Shown: positions 42,592 to 52,067, counted from the first letter of the stretch. The stretch: 64,000 nt of DNA from CAZOOW01 sp964581535 (GCA_964581535.1 CAZOOW010000005.1:1-64000), one strand, 5' to 3'. Numbers and translations are program-made. Notes: a model not told the origin generated them from the sequence alone.

Positions 42592-44400
42592 GTGGCAAAA
42601 GACGACCCAACCTCGAGTCAGTGGAAACGGTTTGCGCGGCTAAAAACACCTAGCAGTAAGCAGGTGCGGAGCCGTGCCCGTCGCATAGAGAACCTGACTA
42701 TTCGTCATGCACACCGGTTCATTATATCTCGCTGGGCAAACCTCAAAGAAGTTCGACGGCATGCGATAGGCTGGCTGCTGCTGGCAAGTTTACTAGTGGT
42801 TGTGACGCTTCTACAGCTGATATGGATACGCTCGAACTATGTGGCAAAACAGCCTGTGGAAGGTGGCATGTATGCCGAAGGGGTTGTCGGACGACTTGAT
42901 ACGCTAAATCCAATCTATGCGGCCACGCAATCTGAACGTTCTGCGAGCAACCTCTTGTTTTCATCACTGTTACGCTATGATGCTCAAAACAACCTTGAGT
43001 CTGATTTGGCCGAAACCTATACTCGTTCAGATGACGGCAAAGAATACACCGTGCACATGCGCAAGGACGCAAACTGGCACGACGGAAAGCGAGTTACGGC
43101 CGATGACGTTATGTTTACAATGAAGCTCATTAAGAATCCTGCCAGTCGGTCGTATATGTATCGGACGTGGCAAGACATAAAGGTTGAGGAGATTGACCGA
43201 TATACTCTCAAGTTCGTTTTGAATAACCCATATGCGCCTTTCCCGCATGCATTAACATTTGGAATTTTGCCAAAGCATATATTGGAAACAACAGCGCCCG
43301 CCCGTATGCGAGAAAATACCTTTAATCGTCAACCTGTTGGCAGCGGTCCATTCGTTTTTAGAAATATTCAGAGCATAAACCCTGCAACCGACAGAGCGGT
43401 ACTTTCGCTGGTTCGAAACGACAGTTATTACCGAGGACCCGTTAAGTTGGAACGGTTCCAGCTTCATACTTTTAAAACGCATGATGATCTTCGAAAAGGG
43501 TTCTTGAGTCAGGAGATAAATGCGGCAAATGATGTCACAGCACGTGATGTTATGGAGATAAAAAAAGATTCACCGAATGGCGTTACAGTATCATCCGCAA
43601 AGTTGAACAACGCGGCCTTCGCATTTTTGAGAATGGACAGCCCTATACTCCAAGACGCCGCGGTACGTAAGGCGCTCGTCAAGGCAACTAACCAGCGCGA
43701 GATCATAAAGAGTATCGGTGGTCTTGCGTCGCCTCTGTATGGACCATTGCTCGCAGATCAGATCGGGGGTCGTGTAGATACATCCCAAGCTATGTTCGAC
43801 AAGGCAGCCGCAGAAGCCGAACTTGATGCAGCAGGCTGGGTTCGTGGCCAGAATGGATCGCGCATGAAAGACGGACAACCATTAACGCTGATAATTGTCG
43901 CTCCGAAGCGAGGCGACTTTATAGAAGTTGCCGAGACATTAGCAAAACAATGGCAGGCAGTCGGCGTGTCTGTAAACATACAAAAAGTCGATGCTGATAC
44001 GCTTGAGCAGAATATCATAAAGCCGCGTGCTTATGACGTTCTTATATACGAACTCGCGCTTGGTGCGGATCCAGATGTTTTTGCGTATTGGCATTCGTCA
44101 CAGGCAAGTGTGCGCGGGTATAATCTCTCGAACTATAAATCATCAACGGTTGATGATGCGCTCATCGGGGCACGTGCAAGGATAGAGCCTGACCTACGGC
44201 AAGCAAAATACCTATCGTTTTATAAGCAATGGGTGGCCGATGCCCCGGCCGTTGCACTCTACCAGCCGCATCTCCACTACATCATGACTGATGGAACGAT
44301 GTCGATGGCTCGCGAGACGGCAGTTGTTGATGACTTGAACCGATACCACCAGATAGAAACGTGGACCATTCAAAGCGACGAGCAGTTTAAAACACCTTAA
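42592..44400 (+). CDS. Membrane-anchored ABC transporter substrate-binding protein, family 5 (peptide)
   Basis: 602 residues. A basic cytoplasmic N-terminus precedes one anchor (AIGWLLLASLLVVVTLLQLIWI, about residues 58-79) instead of a lipobox. The SBP family 5 domain follows: EGVVGRLDTLNPIYAATQSE, LAETYTRSDDGKEYTVHMRK with DANWHDGKRVTADDVMFTMKLI, GSGPFVFRNI and DVLIYELALGADPDVFAYWHSSQ. It should bind oligopeptides or similar for an Opp/Dpp-type importer, but no permease or ATPase genes are adjacent. GTG start with GGAAA-type SD. Fits nutrient scavenging together with pepP. Confidence 0.9.
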   Translation: MAKDDPTSSQWKRFARLKTPSSKQVRSRARRIENLTIRHAHRFIISRWANLKEVRRHAIGWLLLASLLVVVTLLQLIWIRSNYVAKQPVEGGMYAEGVVGRLDTLNPIYAATQSERSASNLLFSSLLRYDAQNNLESDLAETYTRSDDGKEYTVHMRKDANWHDGKRVTADDVMFTMKLIKNPASRSYMYRTWQDIKVEEIDRYTLKFVLNNPYAPFPHALTFGILPKHILETTAPARMRENTFNRQPVGSGPFVFRNIQSINPATDRAVLSLVRNDSYYRGPVKLERFQLHTFKTHDDLRKGFLSQEINAANDVTARDVMEIKKDSPNGVTVSSAKLNNAAFAFLRMDSPILQDAAVRKALVKATNQREIIKSIGGLASPLYGPLLADQIGGRVDTSQAMFDKAAAEAELDAAGWVRGQNGSRMKDGQPLTLIIVAPKRGDFIEVAETLAKQWQAVGVSVNIQKVDADTLEQNIIKPRAYDVLIYELALGADPDVFAYWHSSQASVRGYNLSNYKSSTVDDALIGARARIEPDLRQAKYLSFYKQWVADAPAVALYQPHLHYIMTDGTMSMARETAVVDDLNRYHQIETWTIQSDEQFKTP

Positions 44401-44410
44401 TTTTTACAAT

Positions 44411-44437
44411 AAAAAACCAGTCACAAGGACTGATTTG
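44411..44437 (-). terminator. Terminator of tRNA-Leu(GAG)
   Basis: On the minus strand CAGTC, loop, GACTG, then GTTTTTTATT. Confidence 0.65.
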
Positions 44438-44442
44438 TATAT

Positions 44443-44530
44443 TGGTGCAGTGAAGAGGACTTGAACCTCCACGAGCGCAATGCTCACTAGCCCCTCAAGC
44501 TAGCGCGTCTACCAATTCCGCCACCACTGC
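44443..44530 (-). tRNA. tRNA-Leu (GAG)
   Basis: Class II tRNA of 88 nt with encoded CCA. Acceptor GCAGTGG/TCACTGC, anticodon stem CTAGC/GCTAG enclosing TTGAGGG, anticodon GAG (reads CUC/CUU), long variable arm, canonical T-loop TTCAAGT. The 209 bp upstream of it (44531-44739) hold no gene. Confidence 0.95.
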
Positions 44531-44739
44531 ATAATGTTTGGGCGTGCTTTTAATGAAAAGTGCAAATGATTATCGTGGTTCGATGTGTGCGTCGACGGAT
44601 ATCAACGTTTCAGCCACCCGCTACCACGTAACGATAAAAGTACTGAGGTATTGTACTGGAAATGAAATATTTTCTCAAGAGATAGCAGAGTAAACGCGCT
44701 CATGCTATCATAGGACTCAGAAATGCGGGGGAAAACTAA

Positions 44740-46383
44740 ATGAACAAAGTCGCGAGCTATCTGCAAGAACATGTTGCCGGCGAGGTTTTTGATAGCGAAA
44801 GAATCCGTTCACAGTTTGCGACGGATGCGAGTGTCTTGACTATAAAACCAAGTCTCGTCGTCTACCCGCGGACGACAAATGATGTCCGAAAAGTTGCCCG
44901 TTTTACATGGCAGCTGGCTGAAAAAGGCCATGTTTTGCCAGTCACTGCTCGTGGCAATGGAACTGATCTCAGTGGTGCGGCCATAGGCAAGGGCATCATT
45001 TTGTCATTTCCGGCGCATTTGAACCGAATCCTCGAACTCGACACGAAGCAGAAACTTGTACGTGTACAACCAGGGGTAAATTTTAAATCACTGCAAGAAA
45101 CACTGCATACTCATGGTCTTTTTTTGCCACCATATCCGGCGTCATATGAATACTCAACTATCGGCGGGGCGATTGCTAATAATTCTGCCGGTATAAAATC
45201 TCACAAGTACGGAGATATGAGAAAGTGGGTCGATCGTTTAGAAGTAGTGCTCGCAAATGGCGAAATTATCCAGACTGGTCGTATCAGTAAACGCGAGTTA
45301 AGCCGCAAATGCGGACTGGCAACCCTAGAGGGAGAGCTCTACCGTGCGGTAGACGCGATACTAAAAGATGACATGGCGGCTTTTGATCAGTACAAGAACT
45401 CACTAAAAATATCGAAAGACGGAATAGGTTATGCGCTTGAATATATTGAGGGTAAAGGCGGTAGTGTTGACTTAACACCTCTGTTTGTTGGTTCGCAGGG
45501 AACGCTAGGGATTATCACCGAAGCTATTATCAGAGTCGCCAGCTACACGCCTGCATCCGCTCTCATGATGGCTGCATTTGGCTCTATTGATGATGCCCTG
45601 GAAGCTGCCGGAAAGTTAGAACGTTTAAAACCAAGCGTACTACAGGTAATGGATGGCGAGGTACTAAAATTTGTTCAGAAGCATAACAATATTGCCATTC
45701 CTGCTGATCTTGCCGTCGGGGGTGCGATGCCGTCAGCGATTCTCGTTGCCGAATGCGATGATGTATCTTCTCGGGTACGCTCTAAATTCGTAAAACATGC
45801 TGAAAAACAAATCAGCACAATTTCAGAGTCATATATTGTCACCGAAGACTTCGATGATCTAGAGAAATTATGGTCACTCAGATATGCCACATCGATGTTT
45901 ATGAGTTATGACACCGGTGGTATATCGGCGGTGCCGGCTATTGAGGACGTCGCTGTTCCGGCTGCAGCACTTCACCAGTTTATGATTGAGGCGAAGGCAT
46001 TATGTAAAAAACATCATTTTGAAGCCGCACTTTGGGCAGATACTATCAGTAATAACGTGCATGTTCTGCCGCTCGTGGATCTCGGAAAGGTCGGTGATCG
46101 TCAAGGACTTTTCAAACTGATGGATGAATACTACAAAGTCGTTATCAAGCTCGGCGGGTCTATCGTATCTGAGCATAGCGACGGAAGGCTGCGTGCCACG
46201 TATGCCCGTCTTCAGGCGGGTGATGATGTAGTTGGACTATTTGAGCAACTGAAAAAAGCGGCTGACCCATACGGGACACTTAATCCCGGCGTGAAAGTAG
46301 GAACAGAGATAAAAGATCTGGTCCCTCTGCTTCGGAAAAAATATAGTTTTGTACATCTCGCAGACTTTTTACCGAAGATGTAA
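44740..46383 (+). CDS. FAD-linked oxidase (GlcD/D-lactate dehydrogenase family)
   Basis: 547 residues: an FAD-binding type 4 domain (VTARGNGTDLSGAAIGKGII, YEYSTIGGAIANNSAGIKSHKYG, VGSQGTLGIITEAIIRV) and a C-terminal FAD-oxidase domain ending GGSIVSEHSDGRLRATY and ADPYGTLNPGVKVG. Members oxidise 2-hydroxyacids such as D-lactate or glycolate; the acceptor is unknown. It lacks the fused Fe-S (GlpC-like) C-terminus of longer family members. SD-like GGGGGAAA precedes the ATG, and TG-C-TATCAT lies about 30 nt upstream. A lactate-oxidising role is plausible in a fermenting cell. Confidence 0.87.
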   Translation: MNKVASYLQEHVAGEVFDSERIRSQFATDASVLTIKPSLVVYPRTTNDVRKVARFTWQLAEKGHVLPVTARGNGTDLSGAAIGKGIILSFPAHLNRILELDTKQKLVRVQPGVNFKSLQETLHTHGLFLPPYPASYEYSTIGGAIANNSAGIKSHKYGDMRKWVDRLEVVLANGEIIQTGRISKRELSRKCGLATLEGELYRAVDAILKDDMAAFDQYKNSLKISKDGIGYALEYIEGKGGSVDLTPLFVGSQGTLGIITEAIIRVASYTPASALMMAAFGSIDDALEAAGKLERLKPSVLQVMDGEVLKFVQKHNNIAIPADLAVGGAMPSAILVAECDDVSSRVRSKFVKHAEKQISTISESYIVTEDFDDLEKLWSLRYATSMFMSYDTGGISAVPAIEDVAVPAAALHQFMIEAKALCKKHHFEAALWADTISNNVHVLPLVDLGKVGDRQGLFKLMDEYYKVVIKLGGSIVSEHSDGRLRATYARLQAGDDVVGLFEQLKKAADPYGTLNPGVKVGTEIKDLVPLLRKKYSFVHLADFLPKM

Positions 46384-46419
46384 TTGTTGAAGCCACGGTA
46401 ATGTATAATAGTCTCGCAT

Positions 46420-46506
46420 GCGGATGTGGCGGAATTGGTAGACGCGCTAGCTTCAGGTGCTAGTGTCAGCAATGACGTGGAGGTTCAAGTCCTCTCATCC
46501 GCACCA
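46420..46506 (+). tRNA. tRNA-Leu (CAG)
   Basis: 87 nt, CCA encoded. Acceptor GCGGATG/CATCCGC, anticodon loop TTCAGGT giving CAG (CUG codons), T-loop TTCAAGT. TATAAT at about 46404-46409 serves as its -10 box. Confidence 0.95.
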
Positions 46507-46522
46507 AATTAGAATAACAAAC

Positions 46523-46551
46523 ATTCGGCGGGTCGATACGACCCGCCGAAT
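46523..46551. terminator. Bidirectional-type hairpin between tRNA-Leu and the anti-sigma gene
   Basis: Perfect 12-bp stem ATTCGGCGGGTC/GACCCGCCGAAT with loop GATAC; T-rich sequence follows on the minus strand. It probably ends the sigma/anti-sigma operon and perhaps the tRNA transcript. Confidence 0.7.
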
Positions 46552-46587
46552 ACTCATGTGAATGCAAGAGATTATTTACTACGTTAT

Positions 46588-47475
46588 CTATTTGTCGAAC
46601 TCGTAGGCACGACAGAAATTTCCATCACCACATGGGTCGGTTCGCACAAAGTCTTTGCCGAGGTGTTTATAGAAGGTGCTAGAGTCTCCGGTGTATTTAG
46701 GAGTTTTTACAATCGCACGCAACACAATCTGCTCCGGGTTGCTCATGTGATCTGAGACTTGTAAATCTCTCTCAGCTGGTAAGGCATGGTGGTCTTCTGC
46801 GATGAGAGCAACTGTATCACCTACCGCGATCGTATTCAGTGTCGAACTGTTTTGTCTGTCATATACTTTGACAGCTTTCCCGATAGCGTAGGTTGTTGCC
46901 TCCTGTCCGCTCGAAGGCTGCGTCACAACAATGCTTTTGTCGTCTACAGACTGCACTATGTACCCGATGCCGCGCAGAGGATTATCGACGTCGTCGAGTG
47001 ACTTGATGATGCTACTCACGACTGCATCTACCTGATTATCCTCACAGATACCTTGCATCATAGCAATTGCCTGCTGATTTGATAATGTGGAGTCTTTTTT
47101 CACCTCGTAATAGATAGCTTCCTGGCCGCCCTGGGGTTTACTCCCAAAGTAGTTACAGTTTTCGGCACTCAAGGCTAGAACACGATTGCCATTCGGCAAA
47201 GTTTTGGCATCACCAAGGTGCACATTGGCTGGCAACCAGGCATAAAGCGCATAGGCAGTACCCGATAGAGCGATTACCGCAAAGGCCGCTATGGCTGTAG
47301 CGGTAGGTTTTGGTAGTGTTTTCATAGGTATCATCTCCTTAAACATTGCCCAACGACTCTGTGGTCGCGGACGCCGTTCGATTTCGCTAATAATTTTTTG
47401 TGTAAAGTTTGAGCTGAGCTGACGAGCAGGTTTTGGCCCGCTATAATCTGCAAGCATTTTATCGATCTTTTTCAT
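46588..47475 (-). CDS. Probable membrane-bound anti-sigma factor
   Basis: 295 residues: a cytoplasmic N-terminal part (KKIDKMLADYSGPKPARQLS to KTLPKPT), one membrane segment (ATAIAAFAVIALSGTAYALY, about residues 57-76), and an exterior beta-rich domain with several Cys (AENCNYFG, GICEDN, DPCGDGNFC). The start is the ATG at 47475, overlapping the sigma factor stop as ATGA; an upstream start inside the sigma gene is unlikely. Position directly after an ECF sigma gene and the one-membrane-pass topology suggest it binds that sigma factor and releases it on an envelope signal. No classical zinc-binding anti-sigma motif is seen. Confidence 0.75.
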   Translation of the reverse strand: MKKIDKMLADYSGPKPARQLSSNFTQKIISEIERRPRPQSRWAMFKEMIPMKTLPKPTATAIAAFAVIALSGTAYALYAWLPANVHLGDAKTLPNGNRVLALSAENCNYFGSKPQGGQEAIYYEVKKDSTLSNQQAIAMMQGICEDNQVDAVVSSIIKSLDDVDNPLRGIGYIVQSVDDKSIVVTQPSSGQEATTYAIGKAVKVYDRQNSSTLNTIAVGDTVALIAEDHHALPAERDLQVSDHMSNPEQIVLRAIVKTPKYTGDSSTFYKHLGKDFVRTDPCGDGNFCRAYEFDK

Positions 47476-47996
47476 AATAATCCTTTCTTTAGCTCGGCTT
47501 TGGCACGATACATCCATCCTTTGATCGAACCCTCGGGAGTGTTCAACGTAGCTGCGATATCGCTATACGTTAAGCCCTGCCAATAATACAGGCTGATAAT
47601 AGCCCGGTATTTTGGCTGCAATTTATCTACTGCGGCATGTAGCTCCGTCATTTCGGCTGACTGGGCCGGATTTGGCTGAGTTCTCGCAATTCTTGCGATC
47701 AACTCATCATCAACTGCCACTTCACGAGCTGTTTTCTTGAGCCAATTCAAAGCTTTGTTTGTAGCTAGTTTGAACAGCCAAGTACTAAATTTGTAAGCCG
47801 GATTATACTGAGAGAGCTTGTAATAAGCAGTGATAAAACTGTCTTGTGTGATATCCTCAGCGACATCCTCGTCCCTTACGATTGCAAAGCTATGACTATA
47901 CAATGCATCTTTATAACGATTGACCAACTCGGCATATGCCTGATGATTTTCGTTTAAACTTTGGCTAATAAGCCAGTGTTCGTCCTTTTTTTGCAT
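47472..47996 (-). CDS. ECF-type RNA polymerase sigma factor
   Basis: 174 residues with region 2 (YAELVNRYKDALYSHSFAIV, DEDVAEDITQDSFITAYYKL, FSTWLFKLATNKALNWLKK) and region 4 (LQPKYRAIISLYYWQGLTYSDIAATLNTPEGSIKGWMYRAKAEL split as helix-turn-helix), the ECF arrangement. It is translationally coupled to the membrane anti-sigma gene. On the minus strand TGTAAC lies about 30 nt before the ATG and might be an autoregulatory -35 element; a TGTAAC also occurs upstream of the small membrane protein gene at 48343 and in a palindrome at 56368, but the -10 sides do not align, so this is weak. Confidence 0.92.
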   Translation of the reverse strand: MQKKDEHWLISQSLNENHQAYAELVNRYKDALYSHSFAIVRDEDVAEDITQDSFITAYYKLSQYNPAYKFSTWLFKLATNKALNWLKKTAREVAVDDELIARIARTQPNPAQSAEMTELHAAVDKLQPKYRAIISLYYWQGLTYSDIAATLNTPEGSIKGWMYRAKAELKKGLL

Positions 47997-48136
47997 ACTC
48001 TATATACAGTACAGCACCAAAAAAAGTTACAAAATATTAAAAAGTGGAGTATTCTTACATGCCTATAACCGAATGATGGTGCTAAAATCAAATTGATTGA
48101 GTATGTAATCTCCCCGTATGATACACTATATCGCAC

Positions 48137-48213
48137 GGGCGCTTAGCTCAGTTGGCTAGAGCATCTCGTTTACACCGAGGGGGTCGGGGGTTCGAGCCCC
48201 TCAGCGCCCACCA
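48137..48213 (+). tRNA. tRNA-Val (UAC)
   Basis: 77 nt with encoded CCA; acceptor GGGCGCT/AGCGCCC, anticodon loop TTTACAC, D-loop with GG and T-loop TTCGAGC canonical. Confidence 0.96.
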
Positions 48214-48214
48214 T

Positions 48215-48252
48215 AAAAAATAGCTCAGATAGAAATGCCTGAGCTATTTTTT
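48215..48252 (+). terminator. Terminator of tRNA-Val
   Basis: AAAAAATAGCTCAG paired with CTGAGCTATTTTTT. Confidence 0.9.
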
Positions 48253-48342
48253 ATGGTTATGTAACAAAAATCACATACGCAGCCGCTGTTCACGGATACT
48301 ATATACGAACAATAAACTAACCTGATAAAGGGGATTTATAAA

Positions 48343-48639
48343 ATGGCTCGATATGAAGATGACGGTGTAGTACGAGAAACACGAGTGGTAAACGGTGGAA
48401 GCGCTGGTGCTGGAACGACATTGCTGACATGGCTGGCTCTCGGTGTAGCAACGATTGCTCTTATTCTAGCGTGGGTTGCCTATGATCGTACTGGCGGTGC
48501 GCTAGACGATAGGATTCGTGAAGCAACCAACAACACTGTTCAAACGACTAAGGACGCGACTAAAAATGCGGCTGATGCTATCGACCGCGGTCCTGATGGC
48601 GTTGACAATGATGATACGGACACTGGAACTGGCCAATAG
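48343..48639 (+). CDS. Small single-pass membrane protein
   Basis: 98 residues, family not recognised. Short N-terminus (ARYEDDGVVRETRVVNGGSA), one membrane segment (TLLTWLALGVATIALILAWVAY, about residues 27-48), and a hydrophilic tail resembling a low-complexity helix (TTKDATKNAADAIDRGPDG) ending in acidic residues. SD AAAGGGGAT precedes the ATG. The 130-nt upstream region has TGTAAC and a TATATAC-like -10. Possibly an envelope-stress target, but only by proximity to the ECF sigma gene. Confidence 0.7.
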   Translation: MARYEDDGVVRETRVVNGGSAGAGTTLLTWLALGVATIALILAWVAYDRTGGALDDRIREATNNTVQTTKDATKNAADAIDRGPDGVDNDDTDTGTGQ

Positions 48640-48756
48640 TACTTTCATAAAATCGTCACAAAAGTAATCTCGATATTACATTTCATACCCCGGTAAAGCT
48701 CGCCGGGGTATGTTATAATTTGTCATAAGGAGAGGCCGAGTATTGGCCTTTATTTT

Positions 48757-50580
48757 ATGACTGACGCAAAAAATATTAGAAATATAGCTATCATCGCGCA
48801 CGTTGACCATGGTAAAACGACGCTTGTTGATGGACTCTTAAAACAATCAAATACCTTCCGTGATAATCAGGCAGAGATGAGTCAAGAGCTTATCATGGAC
48901 AGCGGCGACCAGGAGCGAGAGCGAGGCATTACCATAACTGCTAAGCAAACAACTATTTATTGGGACGATTTAAAAATAAATATCATCGACACGCCTGGGC
49001 ACGCAGATTTTTCTGGAGAGGTTGAACGAACGCTCAATATGGCGGACGGAGTGCTTCTCGTTGTCGATGCCCAGGAAGGACCGATGCCACAAACGAAATT
49101 CGTACTCAGTAAAGCGCTCGAGCTAGGGCTAAAGCCGGTTGTGGTTATTAATAAAATTGACAAACCAGCACGTCGTATTGACGAGGTAGAAGACGAACTA
49201 GCGGACTTGTTTTTAGAACTCGCGACCGATGAGTCTCAGCTTCACTATCCGATCTATTATGCTATTGCTCGCGAGGCTAAGGCATGGGTGACAATGCCTG
49301 AAAGCGTCGAAGAAAAAAGTGATCTCTCGCCAATTTTCGAAGCAGTCCGGAGCCAAATCCCATCGCCGGAAGTTGAAAGCACTCAACCACTACAGTTGCT
49401 TGTGGCAGCACTCCAGTACGATAACTTCCTTGGAAAATATGCTATTGGACGCGTACATCGAGGGAGTGTTAAAAAAGGCGCTGCAGTTGTATTGATAAAG
49501 ACGGACGGATCTACTGTTGGCGCGAAGATTGACAAGGTGTTTGTGAGCCGCGGTCTTGGTCGTGAGGAAGTTGTAGAAGCATCAGCCGGAGACATTGTCG
49601 CACTGACTGGTATATCCGAGGCGCATATCGGGGAGACTATCGCTGACAAAGAAACTCCGGAGCAGCTGCCTGTCATCGAGATAGAGGCGCCGACTATCAG
49701 TATGTATCTTGGCCCGAACACCAGCCCGATGAAAGGTCGCGAAGCCGAGTTTAATACTTCACGGCAGATCGGAGACAGGCTGCAGCAGGAACTTGAAACG
49801 AACGTCGCGCTTCGTGTGCGAGATGAAGGAATCGGATTTGTGATTTCCGGACGCGGCGAACTTCATCTCAGTGTCCTTATAGAGGCGATGAGACGCGAGG
49901 GGTTTGAGTTTGAGGTGGGTCGCCCACAGGTCGTCACGATTGTTGAGAATGGAGTCGAGAAAGAGCCCGTTGAAGAGTTATACATCGAAGTAGATCCTCA
50001 GTTCGTCGGTGTCGTTTCTCAAGAAATGGGTACTCGACGTGCAGAACTTGTTAAACAAGACCAAACAAGCAGCGGACAGAGTCGGTTGGAATATATAATA
50101 ACGACGAGGGCGCTCATCGGTCTACGAAATACTCTTCTCACTGATACGAAGGGGACTATTATCATGCATAGTTTGCCTCATGGGTATCAGCCAGTCGGCC
50201 CGAAACTCAACGGTACCCGTAACGGAGTGCTCATAGCCTACGAGGCTGGTACGACGACACCATATGCCTTGCAGGCCGCCGAAGCTCGAGGCGAGCTGTT
50301 TGTGGGTGCAGGTACGGAAGTATATGCCGGAATGGTTGTGGGGTTGTATAACCGCCAGGAAGATCTAGAAATAAACGTCTGCAAAGCCAAACAACTGACG
50401 AATATGCGCTCAAAAAGTAGCGACGGTACCGTACAGCTGACACCACACACGCAGCTTAGCCTAGAGCAGTGCATCGACTTTCTCAATGATGACGAATTGC
50501 TCGAAGTGACCCCAAAATCACTTCGCCTGCGCAAGCGATACCTCGATTCCAACGAACGCAAGCGCCACGCGAAGAACTAG
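48757..50580 (+). CDS. typA: Ribosome-associated GTPase TypA/BipA
   Basis: Translational GTPase involved in ribosome assembly and stress adaptation. The 607-residue protein has G1 AHVDHGKTTLVD (about residue 15), G2 RERGITITAK, G3 DTPGHADFSGEVERTL, G4 NKIDKPARR, then EF-G-like domains and the BipA-specific C-terminus. Length is normal. TATAAT lies 37 nt before the ATG and the leader contains AAGGAG well upstream plus a small GGCC-containing repeat (AGGCCGAGTATTGGCCT). Its stop overlaps the convergent HD-domain gene by 4 nt. Confidence 0.96.
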   Translation: MTDAKNIRNIAIIAHVDHGKTTLVDGLLKQSNTFRDNQAEMSQELIMDSGDQERERGITITAKQTTIYWDDLKINIIDTPGHADFSGEVERTLNMADGVLLVVDAQEGPMPQTKFVLSKALELGLKPVVVINKIDKPARRIDEVEDELADLFLELATDESQLHYPIYYAIAREAKAWVTMPESVEEKSDLSPIFEAVRSQIPSPEVESTQPLQLLVAALQYDNFLGKYAIGRVHRGSVKKGAAVVLIKTDGSTVGAKIDKVFVSRGLGREEVVEASAGDIVALTGISEAHIGETIADKETPEQLPVIEIEAPTISMYLGPNTSPMKGREAEFNTSRQIGDRLQQELETNVALRVRDEGIGFVISGRGELHLSVLIEAMRREGFEFEVGRPQVVTIVENGVEKEPVEELYIEVDPQFVGVVSQEMGTRRAELVKQDQTSSGQSRLEYIITTRALIGLRNTLLTDTKGTIIMHSLPHGYQPVGPKLNGTRNGVLIAYEAGTTTPYALQAAEARGELFVGAGTEVYAGMVVGLYNRQEDLEINVCKAKQLTNMRSKSSDGTVQLTPHTQLSLEQCIDFLNDDELLEVTPKSLRLRKRYLDSNERKRHAKN

Positions 50581-51284
50581 AACAATACTTCCTGAACTGA
50601 ATGGGCTGGTTCGAATACTTCTTCGAATTTCCTCGCAAGCCCGTTGCGTGCGATATGAATCGAGGTGAAATAAAACTCGGGAAACATTTTTTCAAACCGG
50701 CTACGAAGAGAGTTTTCGGCTAATACTAAGTCCTGGCGGGTGAATGTGTAGTAGTCCTCATGCATAACTTTGCTGCCCGGCCCCAAGATATCTACAGCTA
50801 CCGGTAAGAGTTTGTCGATAAATCTCACGAAACGCGCCTCAGGAAGCTGCTGCTCTTCGTAAACACGAAGCAAAAGAGTTGTTGTCGGTGGTAACTCGCT
50901 ACATACTGCTTCAAGGACTCTCTTCTCATTGCTGCACTTGTCCTGTAGATCCCCGTCTGTGATTGCGAAGGTAGCCACGTCACCAGTATGCAGCTCCAGT
51001 AGGTCGTGCACGAGGGCAAAGCGCGCCACTAAGCCTGAATCCAGATCAGGGAAATAGGAAACTGCGATCTCTTGTGCAACAAGGCCGAGCATAAAACTAT
51101 GTTCAGCATCATTCTCACGTGACTCAGGCGTGTAGCGAGGCACCCGCTCTACGTAAGAGAACCGCATTGCAGTATCCGCAAGTGCCAAAACATCTCTCGT
51201 AATACCTGTCGCAGTTTCGTGATGCTCGCTATGGTTATAATTTTGCTCAAATCTAATACTAGGCGCACTAATTTGTTCGCTCAT
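50577..51284 (-). CDS. HD-domain phosphohydrolase (YfbR-like)
   Basis: 235 residues of the HD superfamily: ENDAEHSFMLG (His), FALVHDLLELHTGD (HD pair) and RFIDKLLPV (Asp) supply the metal ligands, the pattern of YfbR-type 5'-deoxynucleotidases. Substrate is not predictable. The ATG is preceded by AGGAAGG and a 36-nt leader behind TATACT. It is divergent from a wHTH-Nudix-like gene, 107 nt away. Confidence 0.82.
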   Translation of the reverse strand: MSEQISAPSIRFEQNYNHSEHHETATGITRDVLALADTAMRFSYVERVPRYTPESRENDAEHSFMLGLVAQEIAVSYFPDLDSGLVARFALVHDLLELHTGDVATFAITDGDLQDKCSNEKRVLEAVCSELPPTTTLLLRVYEEQQLPEARFVRFIDKLLPVAVDILGPGSKVMHEDYYTFTRQDLVLAENSLRSRFEKMFPEFYFTSIHIARNGLARKFEEVFEPAHSVQEVLF

Positions 51285-51379
51285 ATGTATCGCCTTCCTG
51301 TGCGATTAACTGATTACATATGCAGTATATTTTGCTGGTTTAAGAAAATATAGAAAGTTCATTTTGACTCAAAACGATT

Positions 51380-51385
51380 TATACT
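51380..51385 (+). promoter_or_regulatory. -10 box of the wHTH-Nudix-like gene
   Basis: TATACT ends 6 nt before the ATG, the tightest leaderless spacing in the window. Confidence 0.6.
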
Positions 51386-51391
51386 TATGAC

Positions 51392-52066
51392 ATGAAGGTT
51401 CGAGGAGATATGCATTTCATTCGCAAGCATATACTGCGAGTGTTAACGATGCATAAATGGGCACGGTTCAGAGACATGAAACCGTCGAATGTCGATAGTA
51501 ACTTGTATAACTACCACCTAAAAGAATTGATTCGCGATGATTTGGTCGAGCGGGTTGATACAAAAGGCTACCGTTTGACGCCAATGGGGCTCCGGTATGT
51601 TGACCATGTCAGCTTGGAGAGTTTCGAACCGCGCTGGCAACCAAAACTACTGACGAAAATACTGGTCACTAATGATGAGGGCAAGATTCTCGTATGGCCG
51701 AAATACAAACAACCATTTATCAATACATGGTCGCTACCATCGGGCAAGATGCATTATGATGACGAGACGCTGGAACTGGCCGCGCGTCGCGAAATATCGT
51801 ATTTTACCAACAATATAACGTACAAAATGGTGGAAAGAGGAACTGTCGAGGTCACGGTGTACATCGAGGGTGAGATGGTTACGCATGCCATCGAGCATTT
51901 ATTCAGTATGAAGTTAGCAAGCACCCACATTAATCATGCGAAAGCAGAATGGAAGTATCTGCAGGAGCTGGAGCGCTTGAAATGCTCGCCAGGAACAAAA
52001 GAAATACTAGAAATACTATATGGTGATGAGCCGTATGTACACACCTCGATGCGTATCGACTGGTAG
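51392..52066 (+). CDS. Winged-helix protein fused to a degenerate Nudix domain
   Basis: 224 residues. Residues 1-75 look like a winged helix (HFIRKHILRVLTMHKWARF, NYHLKELIRDDLVERVDTKG, YRLTPMGLRYVDHV). The rest is a Nudix-like domain (KILVTNDEGKILVWPKYKQP, FINTWSLPSGKMHYDDETLE), but its box ends LAARREISYFTNN, where the two metal-binding Glu of REUxEExGU are Tyr and Phe. It should therefore bind rather than cleave a nucleotide-like ligand, much as NrtR-type regulators use a Nudix domain, although NrtR has the opposite domain order. Regulation of the divergent HD gene is an inference from position. Confidence 0.78.
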   Translation: MKVRGDMHFIRKHILRVLTMHKWARFRDMKPSNVDSNLYNYHLKELIRDDLVERVDTKGYRLTPMGLRYVDHVSLESFEPRWQPKLLTKILVTNDEGKILVWPKYKQPFINTWSLPSGKMHYDDETLELAARREISYFTNNITYKMVERGTVEVTVYIEGEMVTHAIEHLFSMKLASTHINHAKAEWKYLQELERLKCSPGTKEILEILYGDEPYVHTSMRIDW

Positions 52067-52067
52067 T

